From Symsagittifera roscoffensis (taxonomy: Eukaryota; Xenacoelomorpha; Acoela; Convolutidae): 64,000 bases of DNA. Under the pieces are notes generated by a model. It ran no database searches and had not been told where the DNA came from. It saw only the letters and a list, made by a program, of their open reading frames with translations. The stretch is from assembly GCF_963678635.1 (NCBI RefSeq), contig NC_087070.1:7658539-7722538 (forward strand), read 5' to 3'. The translations under genes were made by a program, and so were the position numbers. Shown one piece after another: positions 24,070 through 34,998 of the stretch; the stretch's first letter is position 1, and each line of letters opens with the position of its first letter.

Positions 24070-24322
24070 TTACAACCTGAAACCTCTCTTAGTTTATTGG
24101 GAAACGTATCTTAACACATTAAATTTCTTTTAATCTTCCTAATACATAGGCAAAACTATACACTATCTTAATGAATTGAAAAATTGAGCGCCAAAGACTT
24201 TCTGAAACTCATCATCTGAATTTAGATATCCTAAAACACTTTTTAAACTATTTATTCCCTATCATAAAAGATGGGGGACTTCAGGTACTACCGTCCCTTG
24301 ATCAGCTCGAGCATATATTTCT
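24070..24322 (-). repeat. Polinton right terminal inverted repeat
   Basis: Its reverse complement aligns to 11238-11490 and starts at AG. The match is imperfect, with indels, so the two ends have been diverging for a long time. The inner boundary is approximate. Confidence 0.7.
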
Positions 24323-24328
24323 TGTGAT
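24323..24328. other. Target-site duplication of the Polinton, right copy
   Basis: TGTGAT, one base different from the left copy TGTGAC, immediately next to the element's terminal CT. Confidence 0.78.
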
Positions 24329-25440
24329 TTCGAGCTGTCTATTGTACGCAGATGATGCCAAATTTACTAACGAAGATCCTATAAAGCCACAGAATGACCT
24401 TCTGATTCTTTACAGCTGGGCGAGAAAAAATAAATTGAAATTTAAAAATAATAAGTCCTTCCTTATTCGGGTTATGAGAAAACGTCACAACACGATAGAG
24501 CAACCTATAATCGTTTTCTTCTCAAACTCTGCGGTTCTTCTCCTTGTCTTCTCTTCTTATCAAGCAAATACTAGTGGCGTTCTGCAAGTCTCATTTTTGC
24601 GTTTTTTTGCTGGTTTTAGCTTTCCTAACCTCAAACTGTCTTTTGTGCGCAGGTGATTTCAAAAGTTAAGAAGGAAGATAGGATAATGCTACAAAATGGC
24701 CTTCTGAATCTTTCCAGTGGGGTGGAGACAAAGAAAATGAAATTTAGTATAGATAAAATTTTCCTAATTTGGTTAACGAGAAAACGTCATAACATAAAAG
24801 AACAACGGGAAACGAACAAAAAGAAGTTAGATCAGACTTTCCCAATTGGGTAACGAGAAAATGTCATAACATAGAAGAACAACCAATACTCATCACAAAC
24901 GTCCATTCTGATGAGTGTGAGACATTGAAAGGTCTGTAATTCGCATATACTGCCAAAGTTAATATTGAAGATCCTAAAAAGCTACAAAATGACCTTCTGA
25001 GTCATCACGGCTGGGCGGAAAAAATAATTTAAATTTGATATGGATGAAATTTTTCTAATTTGGTTTATGAGAAAACGTCATGAGATAGAAGAACAATCAT
25101 TACTCGTCACAAAAGTCACACATAAGGAGAACTACGCAGATGCTGCCAAAACTAATATTGATGAACCTATAATGCTGAAAATGACCTTCTGAACCTTTAC
25201 AACTGGGAAGAAGACACAAAACAATGATATTTACCATAGATAAATCTTTCCTAATATGTTTGACTAGAAGACGCCATAACACAGAAAAACAACCAACTAC
25301 GTAAAATCCGATTCTTGATCACGGAGTAAAATTTAACCAGAAATTATCATTCACAGTGCACATATTTGTTAGAAATTCGAAAAAATCCGAAAGATATACT
25401 GTGATCAAAAGGAATCTTCCGAATCGATTGAATCTTGATC
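24329..25440 (+). repeat. Array of LINE-type reverse transcriptase fragments (right part)
   Basis: This continues the array interrupted by the Polinton. RT palm fragments with the LYSWA anchor occur near 24407, 24707, 24998 and 25191, spaced about 190-300 bases. The first unit (24324-24500) is the best preserved and reads LLYADDAKF, LQ/PQNDLL, LYSWARKNKLKF in one frame. The second part of that frame, around 24540-24600, again reads toward a SGV-QVS block. Sequence from 25320 to 25440 (IRKIYCDQKESSES) looks like the further C-terminal part of the same RT. Confidence 0.68.
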
Positions 25441-26573
25441 AAAAAACGATAATGTTTACCTCGTAAGCTCGACCAATTTTAATTTACGGTCAAAAAATGT
25501 TATGTCAATTTCTTTCAACTTCAAACTTAAGTTTCTCCAATTTTGTAGAAAAAAAAACATTGTTTTGTCAGTTTTCTCGTGACTGCTTTCAGTTTTTGCT
25601 TTCTGTGAAGTTTTTGATGTTTTGTTTATGAATTTTCTCAATATTCTTTTGATAAATTTTGATTCCATTATTCTGTGCACTGATTTTTCTTCCAAAAATT
25701 TTTGTTGGTATTAACTCTTCGTCAAAGTTGTTCCAGGTTTTCTTTGTGCTGGAGGGGCCCGCAGCTATGAAATTTCAAAAAATTTTAGTATCAGTTGATT
25801 TTCGATACCATTCGAATATGATCTCTCTTTGTACATCAATACAATATTTCATGTCCAAAAAACAAGCCCTCCTTTCTCGTTGGCTTTTTTCATAGTGAAT
25901 TGTAAGTTCTTATGCCACTAGTTTACCCTATTGAGTAACGTGTTTGTTTAACCGCTTACTGCACAAATTATGTCGTCTGCGTATCTTGCGAACTTTTTAA
26001 ATGTCTGGTAAATTACGCAAGATTTCACAGTACCGTTTTATATTACCCATTTTTCAGTATTCGTCGTTACTGATGTTCTGACACTTAGGATGAAGCAAAA
26101 TTCAAATTTTTCATATTCAATACCTTTACTATTCCAAACGAAATTTTGGACATTTTGGACATTTTTCGAATGGTTATTTCGTATTTGCTTCATGCCATCG
26201 TTTTCACCTTTATTTACTCCTTCGAACGATTTCATCCAATCATTGGCAAAAATTACTGCCAGAAATGCACCCATGGCTAATCCATCCGTCTGACAATAAC
26301 AGTTTCAATTGCTTCTGAAATAAACGTTTGTCACGGCTAGCATAAGCAGCTTTTTAAGAGTTGAACACTCTATATTTGGTGCATAATCAGTTATATACAA
26401 CTAACGTAAGGCAATCTCAATTGCTTTCGATACGCAAACGTTTGTGTACAAACTTTTAACGTCTAGTGAAACAGTTAACGTATGGATCTGTCATTTTCTC
26501 TGCAAATAAACAAGACTTAGAAAGACCATATAGCTGCCCATTTTTGTTTGTTTCAGCTATATGACGTGCTTCT
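25440..26573 (-). pseudogene. Penelope-like element reverse transcriptase, 5'-truncated and decayed
   Basis: On the minus strand the RT motifs appear in order. A KNGQLYG/LSKS block lies at about 26520-26555, motif A LDVKSLYTNV at about 26438-26470, and LKKLLMLAVTNVYF follows. Motif B TDGLAMG is at 26271-26290, and a spacer region contains NSKGIEYEKFEFCF. Motif C YADDI is at about 25970-25984, followed by LHKNLQFT and SCGPLQHK. The insertion between motifs B and C, with a former cysteine-rich segment, is typical of invertebrate Penelope-like elements. Stops and frame changes are frequent. The GIY-YIG endonuclease that should follow is absent. The upstream end is cut at the border of the tandem duplication at 26574. 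Confidence 0.72.
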
Positions 26574-27486
26574 ACATAAAATAGCGTTGCGCCCTCTTGG
26601 ATCAGAGCTGCAATCGCAATTACAAATTGTGGATAAAGAAATTTCTATACGAATTGAGAACGTGAAAAATGACATTGTTTGTAGAAGGTCTCGGATTGTC
26701 AAAACTAAAATCTCGGATTAGTTTTTTTTTATCGCTCAACTAAACTTGCTAGTTATATGGCGAACAAATGTAATAATAATTTTCTTGTCGATTATTTATG
26801 CTTTAAAAGAAACCTGAAAAGAGTTTTTTCGAGTTATTTTTGTTCAAGTTATGATAACAAATCATGTAAAAAGTTTTAGATGATTTTGCGGCCACCACTG
26901 CTTAATACATGAAAACCTTTTAGTTATGTAATTTCTGTTTTAATAAAGTCTTTCTTTCTGTCTTTTTCGTCAGCGGTTTTGGTTTTTTAAGGCCGTAAAG
27001 ATGAAACTGCACACTTTCTTGAAGGCACTTTAATCGAAACAAAAGTTTGCGAAATGAATTATTATGAGTTAAGGAAGAACATATTGAACTTGGTTGTTTC
27101 GCCAGTAGAATGTTCATTATTAGGTATACTGTGGTTTCGATGAGCCTAATTGTTGTGATGAACTTTTTAGATAGCGTTTCTGTTCAAATTCACCTCTTGT
27201 GTAATTTCATATTAAATACTCTGGTCTTTCCTCACAGACTTATCTTATCAAATCTCGCCGTCTCAGCCGTAGGCGAGTGAAGTTTCCCTGGCGTAACTAG
27301 ACGCAAGAAGGAGTGAGCTGGTGAATCGACCCTCAAAACGATGTCAGGTTGTACCACTCCTTTCTCTTTTTTCCTGTTTTTTTCTCCATCACCCTTGTCT
27401 AACCAATTTTAAATCCTAATTGAAAGTATTCATAAATCACCCCAAAGAGCTTACTTTCTTGCCCCAGTTGTCTGCGTTTCAGGTAG
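26574..27486. other. A+T-rich leader of the duplicated unit
   Basis: No gene is supported (26920-27117 minus is a short basic frame). The same sequence precedes the esterase ORF in copy 2. Confidence 0.5.
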
Positions 27487-27798
27487 ATGCCGCAATTCCA
27501 AGCAAGACGCATCCCTGAGTTCTCACAGAAACTAGTTATCGGGACTTCAAGGACCAAATATATCAAATCAGCTCTAGTAAAATCAACAACTCATTCCTAC
27601 CGCGGCGCAACGCATCAAGATCTGTTTGAAACAGTTTTGCAATGCAGACCAAAATGCCTTAATACGGTAACAATAGTTGCTGGATACAATGACAACAGGC
27701 TGCATCCACAAGACTTAGAACAGCAGTGGAAAAACTTAATTAACCTCGTCACTAACAAGTTTAAGCCCCAGACACTGATCATCCCCAAAACAATTTAG
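27487..27798 (+). pseudogene. Retroelement ORF1, SGNH-esterase-like N-terminal part (copy 1)
   Basis: ATG at 27487 starts a 103-codon frame. KLVIGTSRTKYI stands where the GDS block of SGNH hydrolases would be (Asp replaced by Thr). A later VTIVAGYNDN matches the G-x-N-D block. The terminal D-x-x-H block (RDGVHF) is missing from this frame but is present in the copies at about 29693 and 35438. ORF1 proteins of CR1-type LINEs are known to carry such an esterase domain next to a PHD finger, which fits the neighbour at 28566. In this copy about 105 bases including VHF were deleted between short GATGGC repeats. The product is therefore truncated. Confidence 0.6.
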
Positions 27799-28668
27799 AA
27801 CTGTAAAAACACTGAAAAAAATCGCATAATTGATATTCATAATCATGAGTTGATTGATTTGATAAATAGATTTGTACACACACATACACTCATTGTTTCA
27901 CCTAACCTCAACCTAAATCTTACCCCTCAAATGTTCTGCCGTGATGGCTACTCAAACACGTTGCCTTATTTGTAGAAACAGCCTGCGAGGAGGAGGTGTA
28001 TGGTGCTTCACATGCTCAGGCTACATGCATGTAAAATGCAGCGGCCTTAATTAACCTCGTCACTAACAAGTTTAAGCCCCAGACACTGATCATCCCCAAA
28101 ACAATTTAGAACTGTAAAAACACTGAAAAAAATCGCATAATTGATATTCATAATCATGAGTTGATTGATTTGATAAATAGATTTGTACACACACATACAC
28201 TCATTGTTTCACCTAACCTCAACCTAAATCTTACCCCTCAAATGTTCTGCCGTGATGGCTACTCAAACACGTTGCCTTATTTGTAGAAACAGCCTGCGAG
28301 GAGGAGGTGTATGGTGCTTCACATGCTCAGGCTACATGCATGTAAAATGCAGCGGCCTTAATTAAGCTCGTCACTAACAAGTTTAAGCCCCAGACACTGA
28401 TCATCCCCAAAACAATTTAGAACTGTAAAAACACTGAAAAAAATCGCATAATTGATATTCATAATCATGAGTTGATTGATTTGATAAATAGATTTGTACA
28501 CACACATACACTCATTGTTTCACCTAACCTCAACCTAAATCTTACCCCTCAAATGTTCTGCCGTGATGGCTACTCAAACACGTTGCCTTATTTGTAGAAA
28601 CAGCCTGCGAGGAGGAGGTGTATGGTGCTTCACATGCTCAGGCTACATGCATGTAAAATGCAGCGGCC
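27737..28668 (+). repeat. 311-bp segment in three near-identical tandem copies
   Basis: Units start at about 27737, 28048 and 28359 and are identical apart from a base or two (for example AACCTCG becomes AAGCTCG in the third). Each unit runs from TTAATTAACCTCG through the end of ORF1 and the beginning of the PHD frame to GCAGCGGCC. Only the third copy continues into the rest of the PHD frame. Near identity indicates recent amplification. The other copy of the parent unit, at 35250, has just one. Confidence 0.9.
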
Positions 28669-28835
28669 TAGCCCGCAGCAGTGATCATTATGACGATTTC
28701 AGCTGTCATCGCTGCACCCCCCAGTTTCATTCAGCTAACGTTACGCATGAATACATTCTCCCAACCCTAGCTACAAACAGGCTCCCTCAAATGCACCCCC
28801 ACCCTTCCACTGCCCCATACTCACAAAACTCATGA
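28566..28835 (+). CDS. PHD-type zinc finger, start of retroelement ORF2 (copy 1, fragment)
   Basis: An ATG at 28566 begins MATQTRCLICRN. Cysteine and histidine spacing CxxC - CFTC - HVKC - CHRC (about 28584-28710) is a complete PHD finger pattern (Cys4-His-Cys3). The frame ends after about 90 codons. In non-LTR retroelements such fingers sit before the RT; here the RT region follows at 29048 after a frame break. The start ATG overlaps the end of ORF1. It is part of a dead element. Confidence 0.7.
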   Translation: MATQTRCLICRNSLRGGGVWCFTCSGYMHVKCSGLARSSDHYDDFSCHRCTPQFHSANVTHEYILPTLATNRLPQMHPHPSTAPYSQNS

Positions 28836-29047
28836 GAACCCTCCACTATAGAAACTAAATCAACACAAGAACCATGGTCAAACCCTTGTCCAGAACTCAT
28901 AGAAACCTCAAGGAAAATATACTCCGAAGAGGTCCACTGGGAACCGATCTTTATTATCTTATCAAACAATAAAGTTGGTTATATATTCTTGAAGTCCTCA
29001 ATAGAACTCTTAACAGCGTAAAAGAAAACAACGAAAATACCTACGCA
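28836..29047 (+). other. Linker between PHD finger and RT (decayed)
   Basis: Low-complexity polar coding-like sequence with stops. It probably encoded the linker of the same ORF2. Confidence 0.4.
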
Positions 29048-29530
29048 ATGCACGCAGCAATGGTCTTTCCATACTTGTTACTGCGCAAAACAAAGTCCGA
29101 AAATTATGGATTTTTATCCAAAACAATAGCAAGGCGACTTAAGCAATGGAAAAACGGAGATCTGGATGGCCTATATAACGAAGGGAAGGCGCTGCAAATG
29201 CGCTTGACAAAAGGAAGAAGAAGAAAAGTTGAAACTGAAGCACAACAGTTCAACAAACTAATGAATATTAATAAAATATCAAGAGCAATAGCAAAACTAA
29301 CGGACACATCCAAAGGCGTCAGTAGAACAGACTTTTATAGAGAAGCACACACCATCTGAACCAATTGAAGAGAACTATATTACACCAGTCTCAAACGAAA
29401 CAAATCCTTTCCATCCATCGATATTTGATCAGATAAACTATCAACATACCAAGAAAGAAGCCATAAGAACGCATGGATCTCATGGAACATCTGGCCTTGA
29501 TGCAAATGAATGGAGACGTATTTTAAAAGT
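29048..29530 (+). pseudogene. RT N-terminal region of the non-LTR-like element (copy 1a)
   Basis: The frame 29048-29359 reads IARRLKQWKNGDLDGLYNEG and FNKLMNINKISRAIAKL, the N-terminal region that precedes RT motifs in a family widespread in invertebrates. After a stop, the frame NPFHPSIFDQINY and SHGTSGLDANEWRR continues to about 29530. There it breaks off into a duplicate of the ORF1/PHD region. Confidence 0.6.
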
Positions 29531-30408
29531 TTCAGTCCCAGACACTAATCATCCCCAAAACAATTTAGAACTGTAAAAAGACTGAAAAAAAATCGCATAA
29601 TTGATATTCATAATCATGAGTTGTTTGATTTGATAAATAGATTTGTACACACACATACACTCATTGTTTCACCTAACCTCAACCTCAAATGTTCTGCCGT
29701 GATGGCGTTCATTTTTCGTTCTACGGCAATGACTTCTGTACTAATTTTCTTGCAAATGTAACCCATAAATTCTCCACTAATTTGACACCGCCGTCCTTCC
29801 TCAAATGTCTACTCACACACAGGTTGCCTTATTTGTAGAAACAGCCTGCGAGGAGGAGGTGTATGGTGCTTCACATGCTCAGGCTACATGCATGTAAAAT
29901 GCAGCGGCCTAGCCCGCAGCAGTGATCATTATGACGATTTCAGCTGTCATCGCTGCACCTCCCAGTTTCATTCAGCTAACGTTACGCATGAATGCATTCT
30001 CCCAACCCTAGCTACAAACAGGCTCCCTCAATGATCTTTCCATACTTACTACTGCGCAAAACAAAGTCCGAAAATTATGGATTTTTATCCATAACAATAG
30101 CAAGGCGACTTAAGCAATGGCAAGACGGAGATCTGGATGGCCTATATAACGAAGGGAAGGCGCTGCAAATGCGCTTGACAAAAAGAAGAAGAAGAAAAGT
30201 TGAAACTGAAGCACAACTGTTCAACAAACTAATGAATATTAATAAAATATCAAGAGCAATAGCAAAACTAACGGACACATCCAAAGGCGTCAGTAGAACA
30301 GACTCTTATAGAGAAGCACCCACCATCTGAACCAATTGAAGAGAACTATATTACACCAGTCTCAACGAAAGAAATCCTTTCCATCCATCGATATTTGATC
30401 AGATAAAC
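29531..30408 (+). repeat. Second ORF1-end/PHD/RT-start segment within copy 1
   Basis: This repeats the region from the end of ORF1 (here with an intact DGVHFSFYGN block at about 29695), the PHD finger (29825-29960) and the RT start (30031-30330, IARRLKQWQDGDLDG). It lacks the linker 28836-29047 and has independent mutations. It arose by internal duplication separate from the 311-bp triplication. Confidence 0.75.
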
Positions 30409-31415
30409 TATCAACATATCAAGAAAGAAGCCATAAGAACGCATGGATCTCATGGACCATCTGGCCTTGATGCAAATGAATGAGACGTATTTTAAAACAC
30501 TTCGGGCAGCAATCAGTCGAGATTTCAGAAACAGTTGCTAAAATTGCAAAAAAATTGGTCCCCGAAGAAATAAATCCAGAACTAACGGAACTATATAACG
30601 CATATAGAATAATACCCTTAGATAAAAATCCAGGAGTAAGTTCCATCGGCATAGGAGAAGTTATGATAAAACGAACATTAACCAAATGCTTAAAAACGAA
30701 CTCATGTCGCTCGGTTCAAACTATCCACTCTGTCTAGTACAAAAACGTGGCATTAAATATGCAATCCACACGCTAAGAAATCAATACAGCAAAACCTACG
30801 CCGATGCTGTCTAGATGATAGATGCCGAAAACGCTTTTCAACTCGCTAAATCGAAAGCTTGTTTTTCAATTGCTAAATCGAAGCATTGAAAAACATCAAA
30901 AAAACCTCCCCATCTCTTTTAACAGCCGTTAAGAACTCTTACTCCAATCCATCTGAACTGTTCGTTAACAAAAAAAAAAACAGATACTCTCAAGAAGGGA
31001 CAACCCAGGGGGATCCACTAGCAATGGCCATCTACGGTCTAGCCATAATACCCCTCATAAAACTTCTATCATAGACAACTCAACCCAGAAATAGTGCAAA
31101 TAGTGGCAATTCTTTGGCAAAGATAAAAAACTCGGTGAAGCTGAAAGAATCTTCAAAAATACAGGAATCACTATAAAGGCAGGCGCCCGAGTGCTTGGTT
31201 CAGTTATAGGAACATAATCGGTATTTAAAAAGTTCCTCGCAAACCATAATTTTCAAAAAATTAAGGAAAATTGCTAAAACTTCCCGCCAAAACGTTTATG
31301 TCTGCTATTCTAAGAGAGTTCGACAAAAATTTCCATTTCTGACCCGGACAACGCCTAACACTATGGAAAATTAGAAATATGTGAAAAGATTATCAAAGAA
31401 CAATTAATACCTAAC
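30409..31415 (+). pseudogene. Non-LTR-like RT domain (copy 1)
   Basis: Readable blocks are GPSGLDANE (30460), IIPLDKNPGVSSIGIGEVM (30606-30670), LVNAFQL-like remnants near 30828, NSYSNPSELFV, and SQEGTTQGDPLAM (about 30985-31025, RT motif B). The segment that should carry the catalytic aspartates (motif C) is deleted in this copy. Remnants of the thumb (AERIFKNTGITI) follow. Numerous stops are present. It is cut off near 31415 by the repeat shared with 62.4 kb. Confidence 0.65.
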
Positions 31416-32345
31416 ATATGACATTCGACCAGAATGGACAAAACGCAATTTCGTATTCGAATTTTTATCGGAACATCTGACCAAGAGAATTGATGGTTTT
31501 TATGGATTAGTGACGCTAATTGAACAATTAGACGAATTGGGTGAGTTTAGTTTTGACTAACAAGCTAATTTTTAAAATTTTGATTTGGACGTGAACGACA
31601 CGTAACCTTTTTATATTTTGCACCAACTGAAACTGCGAAAACAGAACTACAGAATTCTCAGTGAAAACAGCAACAACAGAAATCGTGAGAAACTGATCGA
31701 AATTGAAGAAAGAATAGGATTGTCAGAAACTATTCCGAGTTGTAACGATTGTGCCGCTACAATCGTTAAAAAGCAATTCACGAAAACCAGGAAAGGTGTT
31801 GCGACGACGTGTCCAGCGTTCCGCAAAGAAAAAAGGACGTTATTTCTCCGGAATCCAGAATCCGGAAGGGTCTCAGGAGATAGCTTGAACATTATGTTAA
31901 TAAACTTTCAGCTTCCTCAGCTTCGTGGAGATGTCCTGAATTGAATTAATAACATCCGAATTCGTTTTCAGATCATGAGAAGCTAGGAGTTGAGGGAAAG
32001 GGTTGATCCATTTTCGACGGAGATGATGATTTTCATCTACTGAACAAAAACAATAGTAACATAATAAATAAGTAGTAGCCCTGTACTTAGGAGTGAACTC
32101 GTGGTCTGGGAATACTGAGACCCAGCCATGAGCTCAATATTTTGCATATAATCAAGTTAATCAGAGCGTTCTGATCGAAGTCGGAAACAGTAATGATTTT
32201 TTTCGTCGACCCGATGCTAGAAAGACCACCAAACGAACTGGCTTTGGAAGAGACGGTGAAAAGCATGTAGAGCTGTGTTTAGACGCTAGCCAGTCGTTTT
32301 AGAACCTAGCATTATTTTCCGTCAATATGTACTTCCAGGCGAATG
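31416..32345 (+). repeat. Dispersed repeat R1, copy 1
   Basis: This sequence starting near CGACCAGAATGGACAAAACGC recurs at 37075-38000 and 62391-63300. Flanks differ in the third case, so it is an independent repeat lying inside the RT element. It contains a conserved open frame (31618-31944, separate entry), and a strong 5' splice-like site GTGAGT at 31541, also present in copy 2. A T-rich acceptor-like TTTTCAG occurs near 31972. No terminal inverted repeats were recognised. Confidence 0.7.
31618..31944 (+). CDS. Uncharacterised CxxC-containing ORF in repeat R1 (copy 1)
   Basis: A 108-codon frame reads EKLIEIEERIGLSETI, then CNDC and a later TTCPAFRKE, ending RNPESGRVSGD. The same frame stays open in the copies at about 37280-37601 and 62600-62884, with mostly conservative differences. 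This is better than expected for junk. The two cysteine pairs could bind zinc. There is no family I recognise. It begins with a TTG in context and has no good ATG, so it may be an internal exon or part of a larger decayed gene. Confidence 0.4.
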   Translation: MHQLKLRKQNYRILSENSNNRNREKLIEIEERIGLSETIPSCNDCAATIVKKQFTKTRKGVATTCPAFRKEKRTLFLRNPESGRVSGDSLNIMLINFQLPQLRGDVLN

Positions 32346-34065
32346 TTACATAGATATTTTTATGGCGCTCCTGGGTGTTATTCTTTTTTAACAACATGAC
32401 CGGCAGAACCGTTCACGAGCATTCCGCGCCGAGCGGATGCTCAAAACAAGGCCCTAACCAACGGGGCGGAAGAGTAGTTCGGACCGCGGGAGCCTTCCGG
32501 ACTCCCGTGAATAGCTTTTCAACCTAGTAAAATCACGTACCAGGAAGGGTGGGGGGATTGGCCGTCCCGCCGTTCTCTGAGAGGTTTGTGACTAAAAACC
32601 TTTGAAGACATACAGAAAAACCAACAAAAAGTAGTATATTACCTAAGAAAAAACAAAAAATAAATAAATAACCGAAAAACCAAAAACAGTGAAAAAAGTA
32701 TAAAATCAGTAGAAAACATCCCCCCAGACGAGATGTGATCTGACCCTCCCGTTTGTTGTTGTTAAATATATTGATGTTACAGGCATTTTTTTAGTCAGGA
32801 TTGGCCCGTTTGTGGTGCTTGTACTGTAGGCTTGTTTGAGTATTTAAGCACGTTAATGCTAATATGCGCTCAATCCGGAAGGGTCTCGGGATTAGAGAAG
32901 AAGACTGATCCGGCAAGCAGTGCAAGGAGCGACAAGAAGGGGCTCAAGGACAACAGCAATCGACTGTTGGGTATCGTTAACAAGTTTTGTATCCCTTTTG
33001 GTACAAAAAGTAGGATATTAATCTGTGGGGGGCTCGACAGTGACTGCACTGTAGTGACCCTTCACCGAACTGCATTTTTCCGGGTTAAGCACCTTAATTC
33101 GGCTATTGAACAAACCCGAAGGGGTATAATATTTTTATTTTTACTTTTTATACCGCCTATATTAAAACTCCTATAACGTTTTTCAGTGCAAAACACAATT
33201 AGCAGACCGGTTTTTAGGTATTTTGATCTCCCCACAAATCTCGATTTTTGAGATATCGATGTTTTTTGAAATGAAAAATACGCAAAATTAGTGAGTTACA
33301 TTGTAACTTTACTAGTATATTTGGTAGAACAGGTTGAGTTTAGTTCAGAGGCGGTTGGAACTAATTGGATACCAAAAACCGAATTTTCTTGATTTTGAAA
33401 AAACCAAACGCTACAAAAAAAGAAAATTTTTTGAAGTATTGAACTAGGATAGTAAAAATTGTTGTTCGGACAACGTCCGCAGGTGAACCGACAGGTTTTA
33501 AAACCCGTTTGCCGATAACCTTCCTGGTTACAATGAAAACGGACTTAACGTGTTTGATTTAGTGGATTCATCAATCAGGAATGGTCCAAATAGCATTGTT
33601 TTTGGCAAATTTTTTCAACTGGAACGTTTTAGATCAGATCTTTTGCCTTGAACTAGAAGCTTATAGGCCATCTAAGCTCGGACCAATAATTTTTAGGCCG
33701 AAAAAATCAGAATTGCGAAAAAAGTTAGGCGTAACCTATAAAAGAGAAAAATTTGAATCCAGTTGATCTTGGTACCATTAGATCAGAAATGAGGTGAGCT
33801 TACTTATAGAAACTTCAATTTTTCGAAAAAGAGAGCATGATAATTTTTTAAGACTGTTTTTAGCAATTTTACCAATTAGTGAATGTAGACCCTTCACGTT
33901 ATGTAAAAAAAATTTTGGAAAGCCCTTATACATCTACCAAAGGGTAGTAACGGTTGAATAAGGCAACTGTACGCTGTTTTAGACAAATAGGGAGGGCTAA
34001 GGAAAACAGAAAACCATAGTCGAGTCGAAGTTGGGCTGGTTATAAGACCCTTCAGAGTTAAGGAG
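32346..34065. other. Remainder of duplicated unit copy 1
   Basis: It includes a G+C-richer part (32410-32580), an open frame 32832-33176 (114 codons, containing SGRVSGLEKKTDPASS and basic residues, also open in copy 2), an ACTG-loop hairpin (33037-33052), and A+T-rich sequence. No family is recognised. The frame lacks an ATG start. Motif AATCCGGAAGGGTCTC occurs at about 32873. Confidence 0.45.
33037..33052 (+). other. ACTG-loop hairpin, site 1
   Basis: ACAGTG-ACTG-CACTGT forms a perfect 6-bp stem with a four-base loop. The same core with different but again complementary flanks is found at 40296 and 60871. A duplicate lies at 38705-38720. Confidence 0.5.
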
Positions 34066-34998
34066 TACGCTACACATAAAATAGCGTTGCGCCCTCTTGG
34101 ATCAGAGCTGCAATCGCAATTACAAATTGTGGATAAAGAAATTTCTATACGAATTGAGAACGTGAACAATCACAGTGTTTGTAGAAAGTCTCGGATTGTC
34201 GAAACTAAAGTCTCGGATTAGTTTTTTTATCGCTCAACTAAACTTGTTAATTATATGGCAAACAAATGTAATATTAATTTTCTTGTCGATTATTTATGCT
34301 TTAAAAGAAACCTGAAAAGGGTTTTCGAGTTATTTTTGTTCAAGTTATGATAGCAATTCATGGAAAAAGTTTTAGATGATTTTGCGGCCACCACGGCTAA
34401 ATACATGAAAACTTTTTAGTTATGTAATTTCTGCTTTAATAAAGTCTTTCTTTCTGTTTTCTCCTTGTTTTAAAGGTTCTAAAGGTTTTGGTCCTTTAAG
34501 ACCGTAAAGATGAAACTGCACGCTTTCTTAAAGGCACTTCAATTGAAAAAAAAATAAGTTTGCGAAATGAATTATTATGAGTTAAGGAAGAACATATTGA
34601 ACTTGATTGTTTCGCCAGTAGAATGTTCATTATTAGGTATACTGTGGTTTCGATGAGCCTAATCGTTGTGATGAACTTTTTAGATAGCGTTTCTGTTCAA
34701 ATTCACCTCTTGTGTAACTTCATATTAAATACTCTGGTCTTTCCTCACAGACTTATCTTATCAAATCTCGCCGTCTCAGCCGTAGGCGAGTGAAGTTTCC
34801 CTGGCGTAACTAGACGCAAGAAGGAGTGAGCTCGTGAATCGACCCTCAAAACGATGTCAAGTTGTACCACTCCTTTCTCTTTTTTCCTGTTTTTTTTCCA
34901 TCACCCTTGTCTAACCAATTTTAAATCCTAATTGAAAGTATTCATAAATCACCCCTCAGAGCTTACTTTCTTGCCCCAGTTGTCTGCGTTTCAGGTAG

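Larger units (their letters stand above)
11238..24322. mobile_element. Polinton/Maverick DNA transposon, 13,085 bp, decayed
   Basis: The element is bounded by imperfect terminal inverted repeats starting AGTAGCATATGCTCGGGCTG on the left and, on the other strand, AGAAATATATGCTCGAGCTG on the right. It is flanked by a 6-bp target duplication. It encodes relics of a protein-primed DNA polymerase B (plus strand, right half), an A32/FtsK-type packaging ATPase and an adenain/Ulp1-type cysteine protease (both minus strand, left half). This gene set is diagnostic of Polintons. All recognised genes carry stops, frameshifts or lost catalytic residues. At 13 kb it is slightly short for the group (commonly 15-20 kb), and an integrase was not found by eye. 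Confidence 0.88.
26574..34065. repeat. Tandem duplication, copy 1 (7.5 kb)
   Basis: Starting at ACATAAAATAGCG (26574), this sequence is collinear and highly similar to 34074-39796. The similarity ends at CTTCAGAGTTAAGGAG in both copies. At the junction (34066-34073) the end of copy 1 is joined directly to the start of copy 2. Copy 1 is longer because of a triplicated 311-bp segment and a further internal duplication (29530-30400). Copy 2 lacks part of the PHD region. Differences between the copies are scattered substitutions and small indels, so the duplication is fairly recent but not brand new. Confidence 0.85.
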
